From positions 1-48,201 of the forward strand of contig NZ_VSTH01000172.1 in NCBI RefSeq assembly GCF_008123965.1: 48,201 bases of DNA, given 5' to 3'. The DNA is from Bradyrhizobium hipponense. Its GTDB lineage: Bacteria; Pseudomonadota; Alphaproteobacteria; Rhizobiales; Xanthobacteraceae. This document shows, one piece after another, positions 18,726 to 28,709 of the stretch (position 1 is its first letter; each line of letters starts with the position of its first letter). Position numbers and translations under genes: made by a program. The notes beneath the pieces are model-generated. The model was not told the DNA's origin and made no database searches. It saw only the letters and a program-made list of their open reading frames with translations.

Positions 18726-20355
18726 TTCGATAGTCCGTCTGCTTCCGAACGTTGCGCACAAGTTTGCCTTCCGCAAGGCCGAGGCATACCGAATCCACTA
18801 CGTAGTGATAGGCGACAATGTCGTCCATGCTCAGCTTGTTGAATTCGCGGTACATCCATGGATTAGCGAGCATGTGATGGGGATAGGCATAGAAGCTGTT
18901 GTTGTCCTTGACCCAGGGATAGACGCGAAAAAAGCGGTCCGTCTCGCGGACCAGTTTCTCCACGGCGTCTATGGCTACTCCTGTGTCCTGACGCGGAAGA
19001 ACCTCCGGGCCGCAGGTAGTCGCGTCGTGCCAAGTCGCAAGGTCGTGGTTGTTACCGCCAACGCGAGCCCGGAAATGGTTTTCGGGGATGTACATGGTTC
19101 CGGTCCCGATCATGTACGAGTAGATGCCGAAATAGGTCGACGGGGCGAGGATCTGGCGGCCATCCCGGGTCTCGACGAAGAATCGCGGGCTTGCCAGCTT
19201 CGGCCCGTCCAACCAGCCGAGAAAGTTGGTGTAGAAGAAGAATCGACCGCAGATGATAGCCACGACCATCACAACCTTCATGGCCGGGGTGAATCCGTCG
19301 CGCGGCAGCCTGCGCGCCGCGGCGACGATGAAAAGGTTGAGCGCAATCCAGAAGAAGAACAGCGCCCCGAGCGTGAAGTACACACCAACGTGGAAGACAT
19401 CGAACAACAGACAGAAGAACGACAACGCGCGCGTCGAGATCGCGGCCAGCGGCGACAGCAGCTGCGCACCCAGCACAAAGACGTTGAAGAGCAACTGGTT
19501 GCTGACGATCGCGTCCCAGATCGTCTGCAACGCGCCCGGCCATAGGCCGAGCGGGGCGTCGCCACGTTCGAGCCCCATCAGGATCGAGGTCTGCGTGGGG
19601 TTCGCAAGCAGCCAGGTCCACGGCTTCTCGCCGCCTGCCTGCAGCTTCGCGATTCCCGACCAGAAATAGCTGCCGAGATGCGCCCCGACGGCGCACGCCC
19701 AAATCAGGCCGTAGGCGCGATCGCGGAGCTCTTTCACGCCATCTGCGGAAGCGAACACAGTCCGCAACTGCGGCACGCGATCCATTGCCCAGGCACTGGT
19801 GAGGACGATCGTGCCCAGCACGCCAAGGACGCAGAAGTTGCCGACGTCGAGCATGCCAAGATAATCGGTCTCGGTCACAAAGATGCCGGACACGACGCTG
19901 ACCAGCTCGCGCCACGCATGGTAGAAGTAGAACAGCGGCAGGAGAAATGCTGGACGCCAGATCGCGGCGATGCCGGCTACAACCGCAAGCACTGCGCCGT
20001 AGCGAAAGAACAGGATCCTGTCGCCCGAACCGAAAAGGATATTGGCAGGGCCTGCGAAGGGCCCGAGTGAATCGAACAGCAACTGCACGAAGATCGCCAT
20101 TCCGATCGCGAACGCGGTGATCCGCAATGGCGGCGAGAAATCCCGATAGCGAATCGAGTTGAAGGCGAGCGCGCCGGCAAATACCCCGCAAAACAGTACA
20201 AACGCGTAAATGTCAGACCAGCGCGCGAGATGCGTGACGGCCCGCCGCGAAATCGCAGAAAGAACGACGGCTACTGCAAGGAGGAAGAGAGGTCCCGCGA
20301 GCGACGAGATGCCAGACCGGGTTCCTTGCCGTGATGCAACGGTGTATAGCGCCAT
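18706..20355 (-). CDS. HTTM-like multi-pass membrane protein (gamma-carboxylase-like)
   Basis: 549 residues with roughly ten to twelve hydrophobic helices, then a soluble C-terminal part of about 150 residues. The segment SYFWSGIAKLQAGGEKPWTWL matches the conserved K/W region of HTTM domains, the bacterial relatives of vitamin K-dependent gamma-glutamyl carboxylase. Bacterial members have no settled biochemical role. The start ATG at 20355 has GGAGG about 12 bases upstream. It overlaps the downstream DCC gene, forming a two-gene unit. The soluble tail (FGIYSYMIGTGTMYIPENHFR onward) has no cysteine pair of its own. It is flanked by polysaccharide genes on both sides, but a role in glycan synthesis is only suggested by position. 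Confidence 0.7.
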   Translation of the reverse strand: MALYTVASRQGTRSGISSLAGPLFLLAVAVVLSAISRRAVTHLARWSDIYAFVLFCGVFAGALAFNSIRYRDFSPPLRITAFAIGMAIFVQLLFDSLGPFAGPANILFGSGDRILFFRYGAVLAVVAGIAAIWRPAFLLPLFYFYHAWRELVSVVSGIFVTETDYLGMLDVGNFCVLGVLGTIVLTSAWAMDRVPQLRTVFASADGVKELRDRAYGLIWACAVGAHLGSYFWSGIAKLQAGGEKPWTWLLANPTQTSILMGLERGDAPLGLWPGALQTIWDAIVSNQLLFNVFVLGAQLLSPLAAISTRALSFFCLLFDVFHVGVYFTLGALFFFWIALNLFIVAAARRLPRDGFTPAMKVVMVVAIICGRFFFYTNFLGWLDGPKLASPRFFVETRDGRQILAPSTYFGIYSYMIGTGTMYIPENHFRARVGGNNHDLATWHDATTCGPEVLPRQDTGVAIDAVEKLVRETDRFFRVYPWVKDNNSFYAYPHHMLANPWMYREFNKLSMDDIVAYHYVVDSVCLGLAEGKLVRNVRKQTDYRIDPRWR

Positions 20356-20738
20356 CCCCGTCTGGGACCTCCGGAACTGCGCGATCGCAGATCAACCGAA
20401 CATTATCGAATCGATTGCGTCCTGCAAGCATCGCAAGCGCAGGCTTGGCCTTCCCCGGTGGGAGTGCTCACAAAATCATCTTGCGGGAACCTGAATACTA
20501 CGAATTGAAATGTGACAAACTGCGGGCATTGATGTGTGACTGCGCGTCTCCATACCGACATTGGTGAACTTTCAAGCAATCGTTCGAAGTTGCTCATACG
20601 CCTCCCTCGACGAGAATCGCCTCAGAGTCCGCCGATCCCACATAGCTCGATCAGATCTTCCGTTCGTGTCAAAGCCGAGCTAAAAGCCGGGACGGTCGGA
20701 ACCGTCATAGTTGAGAGCGATAGATTTCCCGCCGGGAT
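20356..20738. other. Divergent promoter region
   Basis: A 383-base gap between the HTTM-like gene (leftward) and the flippase gene (rightward). A hairpin GACGGT-CGGA-ACCGTC lies at 20691-20706, about 33 bases before the earliest flippase start, and could sit in its leader. No gene was recognised. Confidence 0.4.
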
Positions 20739-22256
20739 TTGCAGGCAGCCGCAAGACCGAGGAAGAACTGTTTGAGATCGCGGGTGAACTCGTTGGACAG
20801 AGACAGCAAGTCGCGGGCCGCAACCAACATTCTCATAACGGGTGGGGCTCAGGCCTGGAAACTGTCGGCCGGTTTCGTTTTGACGATATTCTCGACGCGA
20901 AATCTTGCACCGTCTGACTTCGGCCTACTTGCCATGTCCGCGACCGCCGCAACGTTCCTCGGGCTCATCAAGGACCTCGGCGTCGGACAGGCCATCATTC
21001 AACGCCCGGAAATCGCCAAGGGCCAGATCGATGCGCTGTTCTGGCTGTCGGTGCTGGCTTCCGCGGCGTCGGCCCTCGCCCTGACGTTGAGCGCATATCC
21101 GCTTTCACTGTTTTACGACGATCCCAGGCTTCAACAGCTTATCGTCGCAATTGCAGGGCTTAGCTTCATTGCAGGCCTGTCAACCGTTCCCGCCGCCCTG
21201 CTTGCCAGAGAGTCCAGGTTCAAGTCCCTGGCAGTCTTGGATGTCGCAGCGACAACCGCGTCCATCGTCGCGGGGATCGTTGCCGTGATGATCTTGAGAA
21301 ATTATTGGGCGCTTTACCTGTCCACGCTCGTTCTCACGCTGGTTTCGACAGCTGGGATCTGGACCTGTTCGGGCTATCGTCCCGGGTATCCTCACCTGGA
21401 CGGCGAGACGCGGCACATGGCAAGGTTCGGCTTGCACGTGTCCGGGTTCAATCTGGTCAACTATTTCTCGAGAAACGCGGACAATATCCTTATCGGAAAA
21501 TTCCGCGGCGGCGACGAACTCGGCCTTTACGATCGGGCCTATAAGCTATTGCTGTTCCCGATCGTTCAACTGCACAACCCGATCGGCCAGGTGATCGTCC
21601 CGCTTCTTTCGCGGCTTCGTCTCGATAAGAAAGAATACCTGAGCACTTACGACGATGCCCTTTCCATGGTCATGCTTGTATGTCAGCCAGGAATCGTTTT
21701 CGCCATCCTGCTCTCGGAGCCGCTCTTCAGAATTGTCCTTGGAGAGCATTGGGTGGGTGCAGCCCCGATTTTTTCGTGGCTTGGCGTTGCGGGCTTGATC
21801 CAAGTGGCGACCGCGACGGCAGCCTGGCTGTTTCTCAGTCAAGGCCGTGGCCGGGAGTACTTCAGGCTGGGTGTTTGGACCGCTCTGATCAACGTGACCT
21901 CATTCGTCGTCGGCCTTCCCTGGGGCGCCCTTGGAGTTGCCATGGCATATACGCTGGTGAACTGCGCCATCGTGCTGCCGCTTTACGCGACATTGATCGG
22001 TCGCAATGGCCCCGTGACGACGAGGCGCCTGATCGAAACGACCGGTCCGCATTGGATCGGTTGTCTCGTTGCGGCGGCCATCACAAGGATTTCGACCATC
22101 TCGTTGCTGGATGGAAACTCTCTGGCTGGACTGGCTACGCTGCTGGCGCTTGCCTATGCGTCATATCTCGTGGCCATCAGCTTCTTTGCGCAGAAAAGGG
22201 CACTCGCGAGGCGTCTGTTGCGCTACGGTTATCGAAGGGCAGCCCCGCAAATCTAG
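20739..22256 (+). CDS. Wzx/ExoT-type polysaccharide flippase (MOP superfamily)
   Basis: 505 residues with about 12-14 membrane helices. The N-terminal helix pair (FVLTIFSTRNLAPSDFGLLAMSATAATFLGLIKDLGVGQAIIQRPE) is the signature of the Polysacc_synt/MOP exporter family, and FSRNADNILIGKFRGGDELGLYDRAYKL is the second conserved block. It would move undecaprenyl-linked repeat units across the inner membrane. The first codons are uncertain: the 20739 ATG adds a 15-residue basic extension, and a GTG at 20784 gives a start closer to the family norm. It stands alone, apart from the second flippase at 39338-40900, so the cell may export more than one repeat unit. Confidence 0.88.
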   Translation: MQAAARPRKNCLRSRVNSLDRDSKSRAATNILITGGAQAWKLSAGFVLTIFSTRNLAPSDFGLLAMSATAATFLGLIKDLGVGQAIIQRPEIAKGQIDALFWLSVLASAASALALTLSAYPLSLFYDDPRLQQLIVAIAGLSFIAGLSTVPAALLARESRFKSLAVLDVAATTASIVAGIVAVMILRNYWALYLSTLVLTLVSTAGIWTCSGYRPGYPHLDGETRHMARFGLHVSGFNLVNYFSRNADNILIGKFRGGDELGLYDRAYKLLLFPIVQLHNPIGQVIVPLLSRLRLDKKEYLSTYDDALSMVMLVCQPGIVFAILLSEPLFRIVLGEHWVGAAPIFSWLGVAGLIQVATATAAWLFLSQGRGREYFRLGVWTALINVTSFVVGLPWGALGVAMAYTLVNCAIVLPLYATLIGRNGPVTTRRLIETTGPHWIGCLVAAAITRISTISLLDGNSLAGLATLLALAYASYLVAISFFAQKRALARRLLRYGYRRAAPQI

Positions 22257-22445
22257 GCTAGGCAAAACTTCCCCGGATTGCAGGAACCGGCGCAAGCCCG
22301 GCGGCTTTCAGCCAACCGGACCTTAACAGCCGTCATACCAATGCGCGCTGAGCAGCGATTGAGTTCACCTTGCTGAATTCGCACTGACGATCTGATCAGG
22401 TCGGCTGACTGTTGACGTTCGCAGTCGTCCGGTTCTCAAAGACCT

Positions 22446-25400
22446 TCAGCGAAGGGTGAAGTTGTGCAATTCCGCCAGATGGGCATCGATGGGAGCCGCC
22501 GCGTGAACGAGGTCGGCCTGATGAAGGCTAAGGTCGGCATCTGAGCGACTGGTCTCCACGAGGGGCGCTGACCTGAACAATTCATGGGACGTCTCGTTGA
22601 CGAACTCATAGGCGCCCTTCGAGGTGGCAGATTGCTCGAAAACAAATCCTTCGTGTCCCACGCGCGCCGCGGTTACGGCCGGAGTGGTCGCAGGAGGCTG
22701 CGATGCCGGAACAGGCGCGAAATCAAAGCTAGCTTTCGGAGGATCGATGACCAGCGTGCCGCCTGTTCCGTCGTTGGAGAGATTGAAGGTCGACCTCGTG
22801 TAGTCACCAACGAACGAAATATGTGCCGTGTGATTTTGGGCATCGACCACGGTGAGCACGCCACCGGCTGTGTTGCCGGAAAAGGACTCCGATGTCCCGG
22901 CTCCGTACGCGATGTCCTTCAGGTCGATATGGTTGGAATTGGTGGCAGTGCCATCGCCCGTCAGACCGAGCAGCGTTCCCGTAAATTGCGCCGCATGGTC
23001 TAGCACCAGATTGCCTGTCGACGCTTTGAAGGTGATCGACCCGGAAGCGGCGCTGGACAATTCGAGTGTGGCGCCGGCCTCGATCGTTGCGGCCTGCGTC
23101 ATGTTGCCGAGGTTCAATACGACCTTCCCGGAAATATCGAGAACGGTCGATGACGTGTTGATCACGCCGTCGCCATTGAGGTCCTGGTGAAACGTCGTCT
23201 CGACCGCCTTGAGCGACGGGTCGGTCGGGGAGACCTTGTTCAGCAGGTTCGATATGTAATTGCCGTTGTTGTCGGTGGTCCACACCGCGAATTCGCCGGT
23301 GGCTGGAATCTTCCAGGCCACGTCATAACCGCCGGACGTCTGCTCCACCGCCACTGGTGTCCACACGCCGAACTGCCCCGGCACGACTGCTACGCCACCA
23401 TACTTCAGCGTCGGTCCACTGCCGCTGGCCATTGAGTCGAGCAGGTAATTCTTGCCGACCAGAACCAGGCTGCTTGAACCCGACGCCTCGATTGTCGTGA
23501 CGGAAGCTGTCGTGGTGGTATTTGTTGTGGTGGAAGGCGGCGGAAGACCAATCACACCATCGCCATTGAGATCCTGGTGGAATAGGGGCTCGCTGGACTC
23601 CAGAGCCGGGTCGGTTCCAGATACCTTGTTCAGATAGTTGGATACGAAATTGCCGTTGCCGTCGGTGTTCCAGATCGTGAACTGGCCGGTGGAGGGAATC
23701 TTCCATGCAACAAGATAGCCGCTCGATGATGCTTCCGCACTGACCGGCGTCCATGGGCCAAGCTGCCCTGCGACAACCGCCGTCCCACCATTCTTCAAGA
23801 GCACCGATGACCCGGCCGTCGAAAGGTAGAAGTTGCTTCCCACCTTGGTGAGCGTTGTCGAGCCGGCCGCTTCGATCACCGTGCCGATGACAGGACTGAA
23901 GGCGTTCGAGAGCTGGCTCAAATTGCCAGCAATGTCGGTTGCGGTCGCGGTGAAGCTGTGTTGGCCTGCCGTGAGCGACCCGGCGGTGATGCTCCAGGCC
24001 CCGCTCAGCGCCGCCACGCCTGTGCCGAGCAAAGTCGAGCCTTCGTACAGCCGGACGGTGCTTCCGCCCTCCGCCGTTCCGGAAACGATTATGGCATTCG
24101 AAGCGGCTGGCATGCCCGAGGTCAGGACAGGCGCAGCCGGCGCACGCGTATCGACCGTGACGTTTAGCGGGCCTGAGGAAGCGCTGGCGTTGCCGGCGCC
24201 GTCCGCGGCCGTGCCGGTGAAGATGTGGTTGCCATCCGCCAGCGGTCCCGTCGCGAAGGACCAGACTCCATTGGCGTCGGCGAGCGCGGTTCCGATCAAC
24301 GTGCCACCGTCGAAGACCTGCACTGCGCTCGCCGCGTCAGCTGTTCCAGTCAGATTCAACTGGTTGGCGTTGGTGACGCCGTCGCCAGCAATATTGCTGT
24401 CGGGCGAGAACGACGCGATTTTGGGCACAGTGGGGGCGACCGTGTCGATGGTGACATTGGCCCCGGCCGAGAGCGCGCTGAGATTGCCGACGCCGTCCAT
24501 TGCGGCAGCCGCGAAGGCATGGGCGCCGTCGACCAGCGTTCCGGTCGCAAAGCTCCAGCTACCGTTGTTGTTCGCGATCACTGTGCCGATCTGATTGGCC
24601 CCGTCGAATACCTCGACGGTTACACCTGCCTCTGCGTGGCCAGTGAGGACGAGATGATTTGTGTTGGTGAGGCCCGACACGATCGAACCGCTGTCGTTGG
24701 TAACCGAGATCGTCGGCACGGCGAGGGGCGTCATGGTCACCGGCGCGTTCGTCGCAGAGACGAACGAGTAGTCCGACGACGCCAAGCTGGTGACGCCGGC
24801 AATGCGCAGTGTATCTGCTCCACCCGCGTAGTGAACGGTCCACACGTCGTTCACATGAGTCAAATAGGCGCCGCTGTCATAGCCTTTCAGGATCAGCTTG
24901 TCGTGTTCGGCAGTTGTACTCGTCGGGACGTGGAAATCTGCGATCGTATCGTTGCCGCCGCCTGGGTGGTAAATGAACGTATCGTTCCCGGCTCCTCCGA
25001 ACAGCCAGTCGTTTCCGCCGGCGCCATCGAGGATGTCGTCACCGCTCGAGCCGACCATGCGGTTTGCCATCTGGTTGCCGACACCGGCGAGCCCGCCCAT
25101 CATCAACGTCAGGTTCTCCACGTTGGCCGGCAGCGTGTACGACGTCCAGGCCTCCACGCTGTCAATGCCGCTCCCTGGATTCTCGACGATTTTCTGGGTC
25201 GCGCTGCCGATAACGTAGGTATCGTCACCGTTCCCTCCGACGAGCGTGTCATCGATATTTACTGCTGAGAGCTTGTCGTTTGCCGCGGTGCCGTACACCA
25301 TGCGGCTGCTCGCTTTCCCGCTGATCCAGGACGTAATCGTGCCGCCGACCGGCAGCGTTGCGGGCAACTGGAAATCGTCGCTGGTGAACGCCGAGATCGT

Positions 25401-27704
25401 CGTGTTCCGAAACACCAGGGTATCCTGGCTCGTCAGCTTCAGATAGACGTCGCCTCCGACCTGGCTCACCGCCGCTTGCACGTCGGCGAATGAGGTGAAG
25501 GCAAAGCCGTTTAGCTGGACAATGTCGTGTCCGGCGCCCGATCCCGGCGCAAAGTCGGTGATGATGTCCGAACCGTCGCCGGAGTTGAGTACGAAGGTAT
25601 CCGCACCGCCACCACCGGTCAGGATGTCATTGCCGAGCCCGCCGGTGATGACGTTGGCCGCGGAATTGCCGGTGATGATGTTGGATTGGATATTGCCCGT
25701 GGCATTGACGGCCGCTGAACCGGTGAGCGTCAGATTCTCGGCGTAGCTGGGAAACGCGTACGTCACCGAAGAGTTTACCGTATCGATGCCTCCGCCATAG
25801 GCTTCGACAATCTTCGCGCCCGAATCGGTCACGACGTAGGTGTCATCGCCGGCGCCGCCGGTCATGGTATCGGCGCCTCCGGCGCCACCGATCAGGTCAT
25901 TGCCGGAAGTGCCAGTCAACGTGTCCGCAGCCGCGCTTCCCGCAATCGTGTTGGTCGGGGTGCCGCTCACGAGAAGACTGTAGTTCGCGAGCGTGTATTC
26001 CGGCAATTGATAGGCCTTAATTGAATCGATGGTCATCGTTGCCGTCGATCCTGGAGCGGCGTTGCCCGGCCAGCTCCCGCCCATCGCGAGATTGGCGATC
26101 ATATACATCGCCGCATTCATATCGGCTGGCGTGGCCTGCTGTGCGACCTCCTTCCCATCGACGAAAAACGTCAGGTCGTAAGGCGTCCACTTGAGCGCAA
26201 ACGTGTGTTCTCCGGTGGTCAGGTTGGCTGTGTTTGCCCAACCCCCATTCGTCGCGGGCGCGTACGGTGAGTGAATGGCCCAATGGGCCTGGTCAGGATC
26301 CTGACCAAAGGCCTCGAGCACATCGATTTCCGTCTTGAGGTTATTGGCAGTGCTGGGAAGCAGCCAAAACGCCGGCCACGCGCCGCTCGTGCTGGGCAAC
26401 GTAGCCGTCATCTCGAAATAGCCGTAGGTCTGGGTAAAGCTGTTCTGGGTCGAGATCATGCCCGACGAGAAAATGGCGCTGCCTGTGTAGGGCGTTGCAC
26501 TTGCAGGCAAGGGCTGCGCGGTGATGACAAGATGGCCGTCCTGAATCGAGAACGGATTCAGCCCAAGCGACGTTGTTGCCTGGGTTGCCGGCAGCCCGGA
26601 AAAGCTGGGATCGACATACACTTCCTGCTCGCCAGCCAGCCCGTAGCCTGCTGCTCCGCTCCAGGCATAGCTTGTTCGCCAGGTCAGGCTGGGATCCTGC
26701 CCCGCGGAAAGCGTGTTGAAGTCGTCGTTGAAGGTCTGGACCAATCCTGTCAGGGGACTGACAATATTTACATTGGCCGCCTTGAGATTCTGCAGGCTGG
26801 TGTTTTCGAGCGTTATTGTCTCGCCGCTGGCGATCGTCAGGACAACGTCGGTGCCGACCTGCTTCATCGCCGCCGTGACATCGGCGAATGTCTTGAAGCC
26901 CGTGTTGTTGAGCTGCAGGATGTCCCCGCCCGCGCCCGCCTGAAAGTCGGTGACGATGTCGTTCCCGTTGCCCGTGGTCACAACAAAGGTGTCACGACCG
27001 GCGCCACCAGTCAGCACATCGTTGCCCCGCCCGCCGTCGATCATGTTATCGCCGGCGTTGCCGATGATGATGTTGTTGAGATCGTTGCCGGTGGCGGGAG
27101 ACGGAACGCTATCCGTCAGGACCAGGTTCTCGACGTTCGGCGCATTGACGAGGCTGTATCCATTGATGTTCCAGACACGGATCGTATCGATACCCTCTCC
27201 AGCCTGCTCGACGACCTTGGTGTTGTGGTCGTAGACGTAATAGGTGTCATCCCCGGCTCCGCCAATAAGGGTCACGCCCGTGCCGCCGGCCTCCATGCCG
27301 TCATTTGTGGCACCAGTGGTCAGCGTGCCGCCTGCGGGGACAGTACCCGCCCAGTTCCACGCGGTTCCACTTGCCGGCAGCGGATTATCCAGCGCGACAT
27401 TATTTGCAACCAAAGTCGAAAGCGCGACATTTTGCAGGGTAAGCGTCTCGGTCGACGACAGAGTTACGATCGTATCGGAGCCCACTTGCGTGGCTGCGGC
27501 CAGGAACGTGGCGAACGTCGCAAAGCCGTAATTCTGCACCCGCAACACGTCGCCGCCGACGCCCGCCTGAAAGTCGGTGATGGTATCGGAGCCATACCCC
27601 TTCGAAATGACGAAAGTATCCTGACCTGCTCCTCCGGTCAGAAGATCGTTTCCGCTGCCGCCAAACAGGACGTCAGCACCGGCGGTGCCGCTGATTGTGG
27701 TCAT
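22446..27704 (-). CDS. Giant RTX protein with GH16 beta-glycanase, Ig-like and Trp-rich repeat domains
   Basis: 1752 residues from the ATG at 27704 (AAGGGAGC upstream); there is no classical signal peptide. Calcium-binding RTX nonapeptide blocks lie near residues 5-45, 207-258, 582-722 and 802-925. A GH16 domain occupies about 320-570 with the intact catalytic signature E459-I-D461-V-L-E464 inside a typical YGYFEM...WPAFWLLP context. Three Ig-like domains follow at about 994-1272. Two tandem Trp-containing repeats, each about 115 residues, end in DLNGDGVI calcium loops (about 1272-1385 and 1400-1516). A beta-rich region and a polar tail complete the protein. RTX proteins of this type are secreted by type I systems such as PrsDE; ExsH-like relatives cleave succinoglycan. 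It probably trims or remodels secreted polysaccharide outside the cell. No secretion genes are in the window. It is convergent with the flippase. Confidence 0.9.
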   Translation of the reverse strand: MTTISGTAGADVLFGGSGNDLLTGGAGQDTFVISKGYGSDTITDFQAGVGGDVLRVQNYGFATFATFLAAATQVGSDTIVTLSSTETLTLQNVALSTLVANNVALDNPLPASGTAWNWAGTVPAGGTLTTGATNDGMEAGGTGVTLIGGAGDDTYYVYDHNTKVVEQAGEGIDTIRVWNINGYSLVNAPNVENLVLTDSVPSPATGNDLNNIIIGNAGDNMIDGGRGNDVLTGGAGRDTFVVTTGNGNDIVTDFQAGAGGDILQLNNTGFKTFADVTAAMKQVGTDVVLTIASGETITLENTSLQNLKAANVNIVSPLTGLVQTFNDDFNTLSAGQDPSLTWRTSYAWSGAAGYGLAGEQEVYVDPSFSGLPATQATTSLGLNPFSIQDGHLVITAQPLPASATPYTGSAIFSSGMISTQNSFTQTYGYFEMTATLPSTSGAWPAFWLLPSTANNLKTEIDVLEAFGQDPDQAHWAIHSPYAPATNGGWANTANLTTGEHTFALKWTPYDLTFFVDGKEVAQQATPADMNAAMYMIANLAMGGSWPGNAAPGSTATMTIDSIKAYQLPEYTLANYSLLVSGTPTNTIAGSAAADTLTGTSGNDLIGGAGGADTMTGGAGDDTYVVTDSGAKIVEAYGGGIDTVNSSVTYAFPSYAENLTLTGSAAVNATGNIQSNIITGNSAANVITGGLGNDILTGGGGADTFVLNSGDGSDIITDFAPGSGAGHDIVQLNGFAFTSFADVQAAVSQVGGDVYLKLTSQDTLVFRNTTISAFTSDDFQLPATLPVGGTITSWISGKASSRMVYGTAANDKLSAVNIDDTLVGGNGDDTYVIGSATQKIVENPGSGIDSVEAWTSYTLPANVENLTLMMGGLAGVGNQMANRMVGSSGDDILDGAGGNDWLFGGAGNDTFIYHPGGGNDTIADFHVPTSTTAEHDKLILKGYDSGAYLTHVNDVWTVHYAGGADTLRIAGVTSLASSDYSFVSATNAPVTMTPLAVPTISVTNDSGSIVSGLTNTNHLVLTGHAEAGVTVEVFDGANQIGTVIANNNGSWSFATGTLVDGAHAFAAAAMDGVGNLSALSAGANVTIDTVAPTVPKIASFSPDSNIAGDGVTNANQLNLTGTADAASAVQVFDGGTLIGTALADANGVWSFATGPLADGNHIFTGTAADGAGNASASSGPLNVTVDTRAPAAPVLTSGMPAASNAIIVSGTAEGGSTVRLYEGSTLLGTGVAALSGAWSITAGSLTAGQHSFTATATDIAGNLSQLSNAFSPVIGTVIEAAGSTTLTKVGSNFYLSTAGSSVLLKNGGTAVVAGQLGPWTPVSAEASSSGYLVAWKIPSTGQFTIWNTDGNGNFVSNYLNKVSGTDPALESSEPLFHQDLNGDGVIGLPPPSTTTNTTTTASVTTIEASGSSSLVLVGKNYLLDSMASGSGPTLKYGGVAVVPGQFGVWTPVAVEQTSGGYDVAWKIPATGEFAVWTTDNNGNYISNLLNKVSPTDPSLKAVETTFHQDLNGDGVINTSSTVLDISGKVVLNLGNMTQAATIEAGATLELSSAASGSITFKASTGNLVLDHAAQFTGTLLGLTGDGTATNSNHIDLKDIAYGAGTSESFSGNTAGGVLTVVDAQNHTAHISFVGDYTRSTFNLSNDGTGGTLVIDPPKASFDFAPVPASQPPATTPAVTAARVGHEGFVFEQSATSKGAYEFVNETSHELFRSAPLVETSRSDADLSLHQADLVHAAAPIDAHLAELHNFTLR

Positions 27705-28065
27705 GAATTGCGTGCTCCCTTGCGTGCTCCTTGCACGACAGCCAACGACAACCACGTTCAAATGGGCCTTATGGATTCGACACAATTTGAAGCATGGAGA
27801 ACAAAACTAGTGACAGGTGGAGCACCTATCACTCAAGGACGTGTCAATACGGGGGCGGGTGAAATCAGCTCAACACAACTCGCTTTCAACGCAGACGAGC
27901 GGTCGTTTTGTTCCAATGTCGAGAAATCAGTGCTGCTATGCGGGACGCTGGAAGCGGCGCTCGGCTCCGGTTCCAATCGCGAAACTTCCGGCACCAATGC
28001 TACTCGAGCTTGCCAGACGTCGGCCAAACGCAATCGCGTCCTTGGCGCGGCGCCTAGCTGCGAAA
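27705..28065. other. Upstream region of the RTX gene
   Basis: A 361-base gap between two minus-strand genes. Open frames here overlap each other and have no family resemblance. It must contain the RTX gene promoter, but no confident -35/-10 pair or operator was identified. GGGAGC just before 27704 is the ribosome site. Confidence 0.4.
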
Positions 28066-28452
28066 CTATTGTCCCATCGCGGGTTCGCCAGCGGGATAGA
28101 ACCGCTCTTGATGCGCTTCCGACAGAACTTGCCCAGTCGACGATTTCGCCAGGGCAGTCCATTCATATAGACCGGGCTTGCAAGGACCGAATGTCCGGAT
28201 TCTCCCCGATGGCAGAATGCCATTAGCGGGAACCGGGACGTCCTGGCCTCCCATTTCCCGAGTGCCTTGTGCCAGCGTGAGCGACATCAACGTGGCATCT
28301 GCAGGAACGTTGCGCAGACGGATCTCGGGATTTGGGAAGAGCGTGACGCAGCCCTGCGCCCCGTGCCAAGAAAAATCCAGCGTCATCGGATCAGCCGATG
28401 CAGGATGAGATACGGCAAGCAATGAGGCGAAGACGGCAACAGCAACTCTCAC
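28066..28452 (-). CDS. Small secreted PEBP-like (YbhB/YbcL-type) protein
   Basis: 128 residues. The first 20 form a clear signal peptide (VAVAVFASLLAVSHPASA-DP). The mature part has PEIRLRNVPADATLMSLTLAQ and a later FGPCKPGLYEWTALA, which resemble the P-x-L-S-W-x-N-V-P-x-G-T-x-S-L-A-L and GPCPP-x-G-x-H-x-Y blocks of phosphatidylethanolamine-binding-like proteins, though the ligand-site histidine in the usual DxDxP...H segment is not obvious. Two cysteines (about 35 and 91) could form a disulphide. The GTG at 28452 has GGGAG six bases upstream. It precedes the RTX gene on the same strand by 361 bases; co-transcription is uncertain. No function can be assigned. Confidence 0.6.
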   Translation of the reverse strand: MRVAVAVFASLLAVSHPASADPMTLDFSWHGAQGCVTLFPNPEIRLRNVPADATLMSLTLAQGTREMGGQDVPVPANGILPSGRIRTFGPCKPGLYEWTALAKSSTGQVLSEAHQERFYPAGEPAMGQ

Positions 28453-28709
28453 TTATAGCTCCCATTCGAGTTCGCTTCCGATCTTCAGGCGATCGGGTAC
28501 ACAGCAGATACGCAAAATAGATCGCCGGTTTTAAGGCACCTCAGTCGTCATACTCGCTCATTTGCCGAGACACCAAGAGGCCAAGTCGAGAGGTCACGAG
28601 TTGGCCATTGTTTTGGCCGACTGTTGCTTGTCCCTTGGCGTGCATCAACAATTAGCGTTCCCGCGCCTGCCAACGGATTGAACAAAAAACGCAAGTGGGC
28701 AGCTAAACC

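Noticed and set aside
26271..28226. 651-codon open frame on the plus strand
   Set aside because: Mostly antisense to the RTX-GH16 gene, whose domains are unmistakable; the sense frame explains the codon pattern.
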